Assembly (NCBI GenBank): GCA_963556195.1
Contig: OY744525.1
Coordinates: 50,323,648-50,387,647, forward strand
Direction of reading: 5' to 3'
Length of the DNA: 64,000 nucleotides
Origin: Sepiola atlantica
Lineage: Eukaryota > Mollusca > Cephalopoda > Sepiida > Sepiolidae
The position numbers were made by a program, and so were the translations under genes. The notes under the pieces were generated by a model. The model was not told the origin of the DNA. It saw only the letters and a program-made list of their open reading frames with translations, and made no database searches. Shown one piece after another: positions 44,441 through 56,389 of the stretch. Each line of letters begins with the position of its first letter. Within the stretch, counting starts at the first letter, position 1.

Positions 44441-45640
44441 ATTTATTTTTTTATAAAATGTCAGAATTATAGTTTTAATACTTTACACAAGAAAAGACAA
44501 TTGTGAAATATTGTTTTCGTTTGAAAAAAAATGCATAATTGACTGACCTTATCTTTTCAAACAATGATTTTCTTTCACTCTTACCATTGAAAAATAAGAA
44601 TATTTGATATTCTATTTCATCAAGTTCAGCAATGTGTGTGTAGAGAAATTAAATTAATTCTCGACAAGTGTTGGCTGCTAAAATTTGACGTGTTTTGGTG
44701 TTGTTAAAACTAAAATGTACCCAAACGTAAAAGACAGTTTAAAGACCACGATATCTCATTTAGTAATAGTTTGCCTACGACAAACTATAAAGACACTAAA
44801 CGAGATAAGTAAAGCATAAGATTACATACAGAATACATTGTTCTCATACACAAAATAATGCACAAGTTATTCATATAAAAAGGTAATGTGAAGACTTACA
44901 TTTTCTCATGGTGTCTTTTCTGTTAGGGTACGTGCCCCAAAACCTGTGTAGTCTGTATCACATTCAGTAAGCAAATAGGAACGAAATCTGATCTTATTTC
45001 TTGACCACATATGGCACTCACAAGATATGGGGATCTAAGCTCCTTTTCCCTGAGGGAAATAACTTGGCCTTGAAACAAATTTTTCCCTAAGGAAGATAAC
45101 TCTAGTCTCGGCACCTTTAATATTTTAAGAATTCTCTTTAGGGTTGGGGTTGAAGTTTGGATTATAAATTTATGACAGTAAGCACCTAATCTCTTTGAAT
45201 CCTCTATTATTGGATAGTCGTCACAAATCACTGAATTTATGTGCATCTTTACATGTAAGTATAAAAACTTTTAAATATTATGCAAATCACCAGTCAGGAA
45301 TCCTTTTGGAGTAACCAACAGCTTCACTATCTTCTAATGACTGATATATTTATTACTGCGTATTTATTTTTCAACATAGATGTAGAGGTTGTAATAATCT
45401 TGCTTAAGTCACACCCATCTCTTTTGTATAAAAGACTTGACCTGTTTAGAAATAATCAGACTTTCTACCGGTTTTTATTCCTTGTGAATAAAACCTAAAT
45501 TTACATTTTGTTCGTCTTGAATTGCCTCATTCTTTTTCTTTGTTTTTTCTTCTTCAAAAACAATGAGTAATAAAACAAAATATAACAGAATAAGTAATTT
45601 ATAGAACTTTACTCTAAAGTTTGATCTATGATCACATTTG
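44441..45640. other. intergenic DNA, nothing recognised
   Basis: The 107-codon minus-strand frame at 44923-45246 and the frames at 45280 have no visible domain. I do not call genes here. Confidence 0.4.
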
Positions 45641-45649
45641 AAAAAGTAT

Positions 45650-45962
45650 TAACCAATTGTGTCTGTTAACAATAATCGTGCCTAGTCACAATAAGTGTGC
45701 CAGTTGTGCTTGTTCATAATAAGGGTGTCAATTGTGTCTGTTCACAATAGTGTCTGTACCAATAAGTTTGCCAATTGTGTCTGTTCACAACAGTGTCTGT
45801 TCAAAATAAGTGTACCAATAGTGGTTATTCACAATAGGTGTGCCAATTGTGTTTGTTCATAATGTATGTACTAATTGTGTCTGTTCACAATGGGCGTGAC
45901 AATTTTGTCTGTTCAAAATAAGTGTGCCAATAGTGTCTGGTCACAATAAATCTACAAACTGT
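45650..45962. repeat. degenerate minisatellite, about 30-36 bp period
   Basis: Units contain AATTGTGTCTGTTCACAAT and AAGTGTGCC with insertions and deletions. It directly adjoins the (ATC)n tail of the RTE LINE. Confidence 0.75.
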
Positions 45963-45965
45963 AAG

Positions 45966-47758
45966 TTCATCATCATCATCATCAACCGGTTTATTTGTTG
46001 AATCAGGCCACAATTAATCCTCTGATGAGGGTGGGGCCTGATTGTCTAGTCTCGAAATCTAAGTCTTCCTCTCCACTCCTGTCTTTGGCAAGGTTTGATG
46101 GAATCCATACCCATGGCCTTCCTATCACGTTTGACTACGTCCTCCCAAGTCAACTTGGGTCTGCCAGTGGTGATGTTCTCTGCTGGCACATTCAACTTTC
46201 GGACTTTAGCAATCCAGCCATCGCTACGCTCAATGTGACCCAACCAACGCAATCTGTTCTTCCGCATGATGTCCGTAAGGCTTTTCAAGTCGACCTGTGA
46301 GAGCAGGGATTCAAAACAAACGTACTGTTCAGGCCTCACCAAACAGATCCATCTGACCATTGCCCTGTCATTACGGTGCAGCTTCTTTAGTATGCCAGCA
46401 GAGACAGCCCAAGTTTCTGAGCCATACAACAGCACACTTCTGACACATGAGGAGTATACACGCCCTCTCGTAGTTGTTGGCAGGTGTTTGTTTGTCAGGA
46501 TTGGTAGCAGCTCTCTAAATTTTTTCCAGGCACACTTGCAACGTGTAGCTGCCGCGAGTTCACAGCCTCCACCTGATGACAGCACATCTCCAAGATAACA
46601 AAAGTCTGTCACTACTTCCAGCTTGTTGTCACCAGTATCCATCTCCGTCAGTGGTCTGCCATCTATTGGTCTTGCCGTGCCGGTGCAACGAAAGCACATA
46701 AAGTGAGGATCTGCTTTGAGAGAGCCCTTTATGCCACTGCACTTTTTGTGGACCCAACCTGAACAGTGAGTGCAGATGATTGAGTTGCTGCCAGTTCCTT
46801 TCAGACATACAGCACACGGGTATTTTCCTGTTTTCTGTAGTAAGCTGAGGTTTGGACCTGCGATCATGACCTTAGTTTTACCCATGTTGACTCTGAGACC
46901 TTTCTCCTCCATGCTGCTCTTCCATCTATCCAGACGTTCCTTGAGTGACTGAAGTGAAGTATCAATGATCGCTAGGTCATTGGCATATAGCAGCTCCCAC
47001 GGGCAGCCAGTATGGAATTCCAGTGATAGAGCCTCAAGTACAATGATGAATAGAAGGGGACTTAAGACAGATCCCTGATGGACACCTACTCTAACCTCAA
47101 AGTCGTCGCTGTAGCTGTTACCGACTCGTACCCGACTACGTACATTGGTGTACATAGACGTTATCACCTGAACCAACCACTCAGTAACACCCAGCTTTCG
47201 CAGGGCCCACCAGATGACCCTTCTGGGGACACGGTCAAAAGCTTTCTCCAAATCTACAAATGCCATGTACAGTGGTTTGTTTGCTGCTAGATGTTTCTCC
47301 ATGACTTGGCGTATGATGAAAATTGCATCTGTAGTGCTCCTACCGGGCATGAAGCCAAATTGCATATCAGCAATCTGTATTTGTTGTCTGATCAGCTGTT
47401 CAACACTTCTTTCCAGGACTTTCATGACCTGATCAATGAGCTTGAGTCCACGGTAGTTACCTCTGTTTAATGCATCGCCTTTACCTTTGTACAGACTTAC
47501 TATAATGCTGTCTTCCCATTCCTTAGGTATGCATTCTTCTCTGATGATGGTTTCAATCAGTTCATGCACCAAACTGGCCCCTAGTTCACCGGTTGGTTTG
47601 AGCATCTCAGCAACTATACCAGATGGCCCAGCTGCTTTATCAGCTCCCATTTTATGGATTGCTTCAGTGATCATCTCCTGGGTAATGGGGGTACTAGGAC
47701 CTTCTATAGGAGGTTCATAAGTCAGCTCATCGGGGTTCAATAAATAAACGCATATCAC
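45966..47758 (-). mobile_element. RTE-type LINE, 5'-truncated, with (ATC)n tail
   Basis: The minus-strand element ends in (GAT)n, seen on plus as ATC repeats at 45969-45983, the usual simple-repeat tail of RTE elements. A short 3' UTR follows the ORF stop. Its 5' end breaks at about 47758, inside the region between endonuclease and RT. It is the longest open retroelement frame in the window and probably the youngest LINE insertion. Confidence 0.85.
46046..47758 (-). CDS. RTE-type reverse transcriptase with PHD-type zinc finger, 5'-truncated
   Basis: 570 codons without a stop. RT motifs in order: KAAGPSGIVAEMLK near residue 40; NYRGLKLIDQVMKVLERS near 100; FGFMPGRSTTDAIFI near 135; FVDLEKAFDRVPR near 168; VHQGSVLSPLLF near 226; catalytic box YANDL at 258-262. 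Family members have YADD, so Asp260 is Asn (codon 46979-46981, a G-to-A type change), predicting loss of catalysis. Residues about 316-358 form CX2C-X10-CX2C-X4-H-X2-C-X14-CX2C, a complete PHD-like C4HC3 set, between palm and C-terminal region. The tail has LYGSETWAV and RLRWLGHIERSD. The ORF is otherwise intact but lacks the endonuclease. Confidence 0.88.
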   Translation of the reverse strand: MICVYLLNPDELTYEPPIEGPSTPITQEMITEAIHKMGADKAAGPSGIVAEMLKPTGELGASLVHELIETIIREECIPKEWEDSIIVSLYKGKGDALNRGNYRGLKLIDQVMKVLERSVEQLIRQQIQIADMQFGFMPGRSTTDAIFIIRQVMEKHLAANKPLYMAFVDLEKAFDRVPRRVIWWALRKLGVTEWLVQVITSMYTNVRSRVRVGNSYSDDFEVRVGVHQGSVLSPLLFIIVLEALSLEFHTGCPWELLYANDLAIIDTSLQSLKERLDRWKSSMEEKGLRVNMGKTKVMIAGPNLSLLQKTGKYPCAVCLKGTGSNSIICTHCSGWVHKKCSGIKGSLKADPHFMCFRCTGTARPIDGRPLTEMDTGDNKLEVVTDFCYLGDVLSSGGGCELAAATRCKCAWKKFRELLPILTNKHLPTTTRGRVYSSCVRSVLLYGSETWAVSAGILKKLHRNDRAMVRWICLVRPEQYVCFESLLSQVDLKSLTDIMRKNRLRWLGHIERSDGWIAKVRKLNVPAENITTGRPKLTWEDVVKRDRKAMGMDSIKPCQRQEWRGRLRFRD

Positions 47759-47761
47759 ATA

Positions 47762-48030
47762 TCCAGGTGTAAAAATCCAATCGGAATAAAAGAAGCAAAA
47801 GTCGTAAGTTCAATATAAAAATTCCAAGAGGTAAAAGTTCAACGTCGAAAGTTCAATGTCAAAAGTTTAAGACGCAAAAGTTCAAGGCAAAATCCAATGT
47901 CAAAAATCAGATTTCAAAAGTCCAACGTCAAAAGTTCACGAGGCAAAAGTTTAATGTAAAAATTCCCATGTGAAAAATCTGATGTCGAAGTCCAACAGCA
48001 AAATTCCAAGAGGCAAATCAGGAAAAGGGG
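47762..48030. repeat. degenerate 13-20 bp repeat (AAAAGTTCAA type)
   Basis: Variants of GTCAAAAGTTCAA, GTCGAAAGTTCAA and AATCCAATGTC recur irregularly. No reading frame. Confidence 0.6.
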
Positions 48031-50330
48031 GTCAAAATTACAAGATAAAAAATTATCTTAATTCGAGTAATGCTTAAATTGATAAGTGATTTTTTTAATC
48101 CTTTTTTTATGATTTTCTATTCGTTTGCTATACTCTATTGCACTATTAGTTTCATTGGAATATATAAAAAAAAAAGTATATACATATATATTTTTACCGA
48201 CTTTCATATCAAAGCAAATATATTTAATAAAAAGCCAAATAATAGGCTTTTTATTTGTTTTACGCTTTGGTACATTTAATATGAAAATTGTCTATGTTTT
48301 AAACAAATCAAAAAGTAATCTATGTATTTAGTTTTTGTTTTTACTTCAAACTTATGCATATATATTAACGGCCATTTTCTGGTAGTGCTATGTACATTTT
48401 GCAATTGTTTAAACAAATCTAAATGAAAACTAAATTTATATTTTCACAAAAAGTGAGACAAAATCTCCTTTTCAAAATTGTATTTTTCAGGTCAACATAG
48501 AATGTTTAATATTGAAATATCAATCAATGAGAATTCGAATTAAATAAACTTTTTTATACCAATAATTTTTTTTGACAAACTGGAAAATATTTATACAATA
48601 AATAACAAAAAATAATAGTTAATTAATAAAATCTGCTTTTTCAAAACCAATATTAGCAAATATCAGGAAGTTCCATCGGATGTCATGTTGGCTTGGCAGG
48701 CCGAAAGCAGGCCCAAAGAGTTTCCCCCAAATAGTGGCAATGGAGAGGCGTTCATAAACACAAGTCAATTAACGATAGTCCTCTATTTGACGCATCATTA
48801 ACAGACAAAAGCTGTCGAGACAGTCGCGCATGGCGAGGCCTATTGCTCCACTCGTCTCCACGATGATCGGCTAGAACCAAGGCGGCCATAATACAGGCCT
48901 GGCAAACATGCGACTGGGGTCCACGACTGGGGGCGGGCATGTGAAGACCAAAATTACTACTAAATAATAATTACTGAGAAAAGTTTTAGTCAGAAATTTC
49001 TTAGTAATGTCCAGTAATTAGCAACTATACATATTATTAGAAAGCAACTTACAATAATCGATTTATTTCCATCAAATCAAATGTAAAACATATAAAAGAA
49101 CTAAATTCACAAAAAATCTCGTTATTCATCATGATTTAGACACATTTTTGATATTTTAAAATTTACGAGTCAATTTGTTTATATTGACTACTTAATTACA
49201 GAACATATAATGACATAATACAATCAAAAAGCAAATTCAACATTTTACAAAATCAAATATGTTATGAACAAAATAATGTTTGGAGAAACAATTTTGATAA
49301 GTTTTACAAAATGTGTTATGTTTGTTATATATACAATTTGTTTTTACAGAAGATGAAGAAAATGCTTATTCAGCGATGTTTAGGGCTCGTCAGACGATAT
49401 CATTGAGAGCGCTGTGTCTAGGGAATTCGCTTAAAATAAATCTTTTTTTTTAAACAAATCTCGATATTTCTTTTAAAAATATTTGCTGGCAACGTCATGT
49501 GTATTTTTCAAATTTGAGTGGAAATCTAAATCAAAATAAATTGATGGGTATAGAATTAGAAAGACAAAATACCCATAAAAATTCTACTTTTATACCAATA
49601 TTTGGTTACATGATACATTTAATATGAAAATTCTTGTCACTAGTTTTTATGCAAACTCAACATAAATTAAAGATTAATGAAGCAAAGTAATTTATTATCG
49701 TTAAACTTTTCCATCATCAAAAAGATCATAAAACCAACCAACAAGTTTTTATGGTAGAGCTTTTGAACCAGACAACACCGACTTTTGCCGACACAGAAAT
49801 GCGTAAACAGACGAGAAAAACCAAATCAAAATGAACCGGGTGTCAAAATCAAAATGAGGCAACACTCACCGTATGTTTATTTTTATAACAATTTATTTAT
49901 TTATTGACATAAAAAAATCAATGAAATAATTTATTTTTTTCACCAGAGGAAAGTTAAAAATTAACATTATTTTTTTCAATAAATTGTGTTTTTTTATGAA
50001 TAAACTAAAGATTTTAAAGAACATGATCAATGAAAAAACGATTTTTACAGATTTTTTCCCCCCTTTTTTTTTTTGATACTGGTACAGCTGTTTGAACCGG
50101 ACAAAAACCGACTAGGTTAGGGTTTAAAAACAAAAAGTTAGATGTTTGTCCGATTCAAAAGTTGTTCAAGCTTTTTTTTTTGTGAAAATTTTTTTCAGTA
50201 CAAGTAAAGTTGTCATCTACTTCTCGAGCCTTCTGATAGGTTAAGCGCTTTGGCATCTTCCGGCAGTTTATGTAAAAGATACCGAACAAAAAGACGGTTT
50301 CGTCTGATTCAAAACTGTACCAGTACCCAA
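48031..50330. other. AT-rich intergenic DNA with one GC-richer patch
   Basis: Nothing is recognised except a GC-richer block at 48660-48945, unlike its surroundings. It carries a 62-codon minus frame (48752-48940). I know no match for it. The block could be an old transposon or exon. Confidence 0.4.
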
Positions 50331-50335
50331 GTTTA

Positions 50336-50564
50336 TGTGGTGGTAATTTACCCACGCACGCATGAACTCTCCCAGCTATAAATAGCAGGAGGTACTGCTC
50401 TTAGGAGAAGTCAATATTTCAGGAGACAACCCTTAGTCGGACCGAACAATCTCTGGTAACCCTCTCATTTGCATATGCTTTGTACTACTGTTCTTTGTTA
50501 ATATATTTGTTTACTCAATTCCTCTCTTGTGTCTTTACTTCTGGCCCCAAACAAGGCCACAACA
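50336..50564 (+). mobile_element. solo LTR of the gypsy family at 56.4 kb
   Basis: The 229-bp segment starts TGTGGTGGTAATTTACC and ends GGCCACAACA. It matches the LTR at 57366-57600 over its length (CACGCATGAACTCTC, AGACAACCCTTA, GGACCGAACA). GTTTA and GTTTC flank it, four of five bases of a target duplication. TATAAATAGCAGG lies in promoter position. Confidence 0.8.
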
Positions 50565-51005
50565 GTTTCTTTGTGCGAAATGAAAAATGAGACGTCGTAT
50601 TCTTCTTTATTTTTCATCTTTTTCTGTCCGTAAACTGTGTTACGTGAAAGCAAATAAATATAAAATAAACATGAGTGAAAACTGGGCCTAATTTTTATGC
50701 TGTTTTCATAGATTATTTATTAATGACGTGACAAATGTTTTGTTGTATAATTAAATACTCGTATATCCATCGACGAAGAAAATCAGTTCACACATGCACA
50801 TACATAAATATACATATATAGAAGGATATGTATATTCGAAGTATTAATGTAGTAATTAAATCAGCATTCGATATAGTTGTGGGAAAATGTAGATATATTC
50901 ATATTTACAAGACAAAAAGCAAAAAACGATAATGTAAGGTTATAGTAAGGATTATATTATGTTACTTGTAACATGCGTTTATTTATTTTTGCATCCTTAA
51001 CTGAC
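50565..51005. other. intergenic DNA, nothing recognised
   Basis: No supported feature. Confidence 0.5.
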
Positions 51006-51010
51006 CGATA

Positions 51011-51093
51011 TTTACTAGGTATGTGGTAATATTGATTAAACAATCAATATTTTAAAATCAATTTTTGAATCAATAATCCCACATACCTAGTCA
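51011..51093. mobile_element. tiny fold-back (MITE-like hairpin)
   Basis: TACTAGGTATGTGG and CCCACATACCTAGT, with internal ATATTGATT/AATCAATAA arms, form an 80-bp inverted repeat. Confidence 0.6.
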
Positions 51094-51544
51094 ATCATAT
51101 AGTTTACTCTGAATGGGGTTGTTTGGTCAATTGGCTGGAGTGACTGGGCAATGTAGTGTCAGTCCTGGCCGTGCACCCCTGGCCGGTCTTACCAAGGAAT
51201 AAACATATGCATAGCACCCGACATTCCTTGTCCATAGAGTTCATCCTGATATATTCTGAGGACAAAATCCCCTCTTATTCAGGCTGGTTTGTCTTCATTC
51301 CACAAGGTCACTCTAGTGCTCCTTTTACAGTTTCACAACGCCCGACTGTACACGTATGCAGACGTTTTTCCAATCTGGCAAAAGGCCACCAGCTTAGGAA
51401 GCTCTTCCTCCATCCGTGCACTACTCTCTATTACAAAATGTTATCGAATGAAGCAGCCATTTTTAGCTTTTGAAGTTGGTAATGATTTCTATGACCAATG
51501 GAAAAGAACACAAGTATTATGATTCTTAAAATTTACCCATTAAA

Positions 51545-52330
51545 TGTATGCGTTTAATGCTGGACATTTTTAACTTCAGGGTGACAGACCAACAAAAAGC
51601 TATTTCAAATGTAAGCATGACAGACCAACGAAAATGTAATTTACAAAATTAAGCATGAAAAACCCAACGTACATGTAATTTCAAAATTAAGCATGAAAAA
51701 CCCAACGTACATGTAATTTCAAAATTAAGTATGAAAAACCCAACGTACATGTAATTTCAAAATTAAGCATGAAAAACCCAACGTACATGTAATTTCAAAA
51801 TTAAGCATGAAAAACCCAACGTACATGTAATTTCAAAATTAAGCATGAAAAACCCAACGTACATGTAATTTCAAAATTAAGCATGAAAAACCCAACGAAA
51901 ATGTAATTTCAAATTTTAGCATGACAGACCAATGAAAATGTTATTTCAAACTTATGCATAACAAATAAATAGAAAAGCTATTTCAAACTTAATTATGACA
52001 GACCAACGAAAATGTAATTTCAAACTTAAGCATCAAAGTCCAACCGACAGACAGAGCTTATATAGATTCTTGGGCGCATGTAAAATAAGAAACGTCCATT
52101 CAATCTTCGTGCATATTTAGCAATGAAAATGCAGCGTGACAGACGAACGAAAATGCTATTTCAAAGTTACGTGTGACAGACCAAAAAAATACTCTTACAA
52201 AGCAAGTGTGGCAGACAAACTGACAGACATAGCCTCTTATATAGATGCTTTGACGCATCTGAAATACGAAGCATCTATTTGATCTACGCGTTTAGCGATG
52301 GAAATAAAGTGTGACAGATCAACAGGCAGA
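51545..52330. repeat. 37-38-bp minisatellite, inverted relative to 31.5 kb
   Basis: The unit AAGCATGAAAAACCCAACGT plus ACATGTAATTTCAAAATT is nearly identical in seven copies at 51650-51880. Flanking diverged units read AAGCATGACAGACCAACG and AATGCTATTTCAAA, the inverse complement of the 31.5-kb unit. Confidence 0.88.
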
Positions 52331-52944
52331 CCTACAGATTCCAGCCTCTCATTGAGATTCGATGACGCTTCTCAAATAAAAACTAAAAATAATCTTCATA
52401 AAGAAATCAAAGAATTCAGTTTTTCTCAATCAGGTGCTTTGGCATTTCACAAACTATCAAACAAGAACGCAAAACATTTGACCTTTGCCCTATAAACGAT
52501 GCTAGTTTAGCCTTTTGCGCTTTGAGAAGGTCTCAACAACAGAATAAAATTCCAGTTCAAAGAATTGCTTTATTCTAGCAAAAAAAAAAAAAAAAAATAG
52601 AAAAGGATAGAAAAAAGCCCTCCATGTTGTTGTTGGTTGCTCGACATTTTCTTATAAGCAAAAAATGGTAAGAAAGAAGTGATACTGAAATCGTTCTGTA
52701 AAAGGACTACTGTCGGCTTTGCGTATTTGTCTGCGTTTACCTCCGTGACTAAACAAGTCCTGACTTTAAGTAATTGCTGTTTATGGCTAATATGCACTGC
52801 TTCTATATATCACTAGCTGAAATACCCGCCCCTGCATGGGGGGAGGGAATATCGACTCTCTGTGTCGTTTAAAAGCATCATCTGAACTCGGTGAAGAATT
52901 AGAATATTTGATAGTCTATTTTATAAAGTTTAGCAACGCATGTT

Positions 52945-53460
52945 TAGAGATCATCATCATCATCATCATAATCATCATCACCATCATCATCAGTTTAACG
53001 TCCGTTTTACATGCTGGCATGTGTTGGACGGCTTTAAGAAACTGACTTCCAAACTAACCTATCTCTGGCCAGGTCTTCATTTATTTCTCTTTCTCTCAAG
53101 TCCATCCTTATCACTTCCTCCCATGTTTTCCTTGACCTTCCTCTGTGAACTGGGCCTGCTACCTCAACTGTTCTACATCTACTAACCCAAGGACTCTCAT
53201 CCATTCTTTCAACGTGACCATACCATCAAAGTCTCATGATCTGCAGACATCTCCCTATCTGGGGCTTTTCCAACACTACAACCACTGATCGTCACTTTGG
53301 TCTTGATAAGATTCACTCTCAGACCTTTACTTTCCATAGCATTCCTCCAAGTCCTTGATTTAAAAAGTAGACCTTCCATTGTTTCACAGGCAAGTACCAA
53401 ATCATCAACATAAAGTATCTCTTCCAGACAACCCAATACAAGTTGGTCAATTTAGGTGTA
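52945..53460 (-). mobile_element. RTE-type LINE, 3' portion with RT fragment
   Basis: After (ATC)n at 52950-52992 comes the RTE 3' UTR, then the minus-strand segment EEILYVDDLVLACETMEG with a YVDD catalytic box and SKGLRVNLIKTKV. The C-terminal region between is decayed and partly missing. Confidence 0.7.
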
Positions 53461-53479
53461 ATGACATTATCCAACCGAT

Positions 53480-54095
53480 TATTTGCAGTATAATAAATCA
53501 TACATAAATAATAAGTACATGATAATTAAATGTTTTATAAATAAAGTACGAGTCCCTGTAGCAGTCATAAACATTGACATTGCTTTCCTCTTCTGGAGAG
53601 CAGTCCTAGTGAGGTTGTTTGGTCACACGATGACCAATCAGTCTCTGGGGCGTAGTAATTTCGACCGGTCTTTTTAAGGACCCCACCTTGAAAACCTTTG
53701 AAAATTACAAAGCAGACAGAGAGCTTCCAGGAACCCATGAAGAAAGACGTTGACATTTTCTCCTGCCCCTGTCGACTAGACACTGAGCAAGGCTATCTTC
53801 ACTTGAAGATATACTGCTCCAAGAAAACAATTTCGACAGCCGACCTTTATTACTCTTCGATTCCTTTCTTCACTGTTTTAACTTCTGGCAACCTACACCC
53901 AACGGTGTAGGTCACGTAAATAAATACATATCGTTGTTGTTTATAAAAGGGCCTTGTTTTCCCTTCTTTGGTGATCCTTTCGTGAGAGAGTATTATAGGA
54001 GATAGTCTTACAGTTTATGTGAAGATTAGCTCCTATAATTCCATATATCACTCACAAGTTCTGACTTACTTCTCCAGAAGTGACCAGCAGGCCGA
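53480..54095. other. intergenic DNA, nothing recognised
   Basis: No supported feature. Confidence 0.4.
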
Positions 54096-54119
54096 GGACC
54101 TCTCTATTAGCAAGACTGA

Positions 54120-54810
54120 GATAGAAGGAATAGATAAAACCTATCTCTGGCCAGGTCTTTATTTCTCCCTTTTCCTCTCAAATCCATCCTTATCACTTCC
54201 TCCCATGTTTACCTTGACCATCCCTTTCCAACTGATACTGCTACCTCAACAGTTTAACATCCGTTTTACATGCCGGCATGTGTTGGACGGCTTTAGAAAC
54301 TGACTGACAAACTAACCTATTGCTAGCCAGGTTTTTATTTATCCCTTTTCTTCTCAAATTCATCCTTATCTATTCCTCCCATGTTTACCTTGACTATTCC
54401 CTTTCTAACTGATCCTGCTGCCTCAATTGTCCTACATCTACTAACCCAAGAAATCACACCCATTCTTTCAATGTGACTATACCAACGAAGTCTCCTGTTC
54501 TGCACACATCTCTCTATACTGTCAAGATTTTCTGAGGTCGTCAAATCTAAGCCTGTCTTTAAGACTCACATTAGACATCCATCGTATCATTCTATAATTT
54601 CTCTCCATGCAACACATGTCCTCAACCTTCACTGGGCAGGTTTCATATTCATGCCTCATCACACTGTGCACACGCCTGATAAACTCTTCCCTAGGTAGAA
54701 AATTCTCTCCAAAAATTAATCTACAAACCAATCGTATGCAAAACATGTACGGCTTCGGCATAAAATGACCCACTAATGGTTGACATGCCGTAAAATCCAA
54801 CAACGAGAAT
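54120..54810 (-). mobile_element. RTE-type LINE, C-terminal and 3' region, rearranged
   Basis: The minus strand reads FLPREEFIRRVHSVMRHEYE, CCMERNYRMIRWMSNVSLKD, then RRLRWYSHIERM, the post-RT region of RTE-like LINEs (RRLRW.GHIERM). A second 3' UTR start at 54240-54330 and the partial repeat at 54120-54230 show at least two overlapping copies. Confidence 0.65.
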
Positions 54811-55112
54811 GGCAGACAACAACTACTACTATTACTACTATTATGACCACTTTTCCATGTTAATTAAATATGATGACGATTTTATGCAGGTGTTGTAGCC
54901 ATAATGCCGCTTTGAAATAAAACGTGTTTTGAAACCTTATCTGCTATGCTCGTGCTGATAACTGATTATGACAGGTATCAATCAATCATCTATGAGCGAT
55001 CACATTATATACATATGATATGACAGACAAATTTCACCAGCAATCTTATCTGGGCTTTTGTGTTAGAGGTAGGTTCAATCCCTGCAGCAACTCAATATAT
55101 GTTGGGTAGTTT

Positions 55113-55390
55113 GTTCTCCTAAACACCTTGCTGCCAGTACACACGGATTGGCAACAAGAAAACGACAAAAAAAAGGCTGGTTAAAAGAATACACATTTTT
55201 ATTAATAGATTGTCTTAACAAACTATAACACAACATAAAGTAAACATACAAGGTAGATTGTTACATACAGTTAATACACGTCCCAAAACAAATGAATGCA
55301 CATAATTGTAACAATAAGGTGAGGAAGTCGTGTAAAGCACACAAGGAATTACTTACAGTCTCCCCATGGGTGTTCCTCTGTAGAGGCTAT
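55113..55390 (-). repeat. LTR-like interspersed repeat, copy 2
   Basis: Inverse orientation copy of 13655-13925 (CCCATGGGTGTTCCTCTGTA; TTACATACAGTTAATACACG). Boundaries are uncertain. A B-box-like GGTTCAATCCC at 55070 lies just upstream. Confidence 0.5.
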
Positions 55391-55409
55391 GCTGAAACTC
55401 GGCAGGTCT

Positions 55410-56385
55410 GTTCAATACAGTAACCAGTGAGCAAATAGATGAAGGAAGAAGATCTAACTCTCAGCCCCTCGTGATTTCAAGAGAGCAGTGATGAGATAAC
55501 GTACTCTTATAAGATTTGGGGACTTAACTCTTTTTCCAAAGATTATTGATGAAATTGTCAATCTTTCCACTTGGAAAAAGTTGGGAAAACCAACTTTGCT
55601 AAAACTAATAAAATGGCCATGTCCATAACACGTGAGAAATTCAAGTTTGGAGGAGAACTTGTAACAAATGTAGCCTTTCAAGAAAGGACGTTAAAACTAA
55701 AAACGTTCATATTAAAGAATAGAGTAAAATTTATTCGGCATTGAGAAATTTAATTCATTTTGCCAAAAACTCGAAATCATGACCACCAAGGCAAAAAATT
55801 TAATAAAAGATTTTAAATAAATTTTTTCTGCAAGTTTTTTCTGGGGTCCTTGGTCAGTGTAATAAGATGACGGTAAAATTCGAGTTAAAAGAGGACGTCC
55901 AGCCAATGTTTAAAAAAATGTACCCTTTGCCTCTTTACCACAAATAAATGAAGAACCCGACAGACTAGAAAGAACCGGGTTCTTGTCGAAAATTGAGTAC
56001 AGTCAATGGGCTTCACCGATCGTCTATATCTGTGCTGACTTTTTGACAGGGCTTAATTTTCGCAAAATTAAATGGAGAAAAATGGAGAAAAATCCTCTTA
56101 AATTATAACTTTAAAATGGAGTTCCTACCCTTTAAAAAAAAACTCCAATTAATCCAGATTGATCCCGAAACACAGGGAATCTCTTGGATCTCTGTGATTG
56201 TTTTGCTTCGAACAGAGAATTTAAAATCACATTATTCAAACAGTAACGAGAAACTCTAAACAATAAATTTATCAGAAAAATCAAAACCAAAATTTGTGAA
56301 AAGAACCAACAGACTTCGGATATTTTCTCTTTGTACGACAAAGTATTGCTATATAGTGAGTGAGTAATCATTTCCACATCATTAC
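55410..56385. other. intergenic DNA, nothing recognised
   Basis: No supported feature. Confidence 0.4.
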
Positions 56386-56389
56386 AAAG

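Noticed and set aside
46046..47720. Plus-strand open frames across the RTE element
   Set aside because: They are antisense shadows of the 570-codon reverse-transcriptase frame.
48752..48940. Small gene in the GC-richer patch
   Set aside because: A 62-codon frame without a recognisable domain is not enough evidence; recorded only as an unusual patch.
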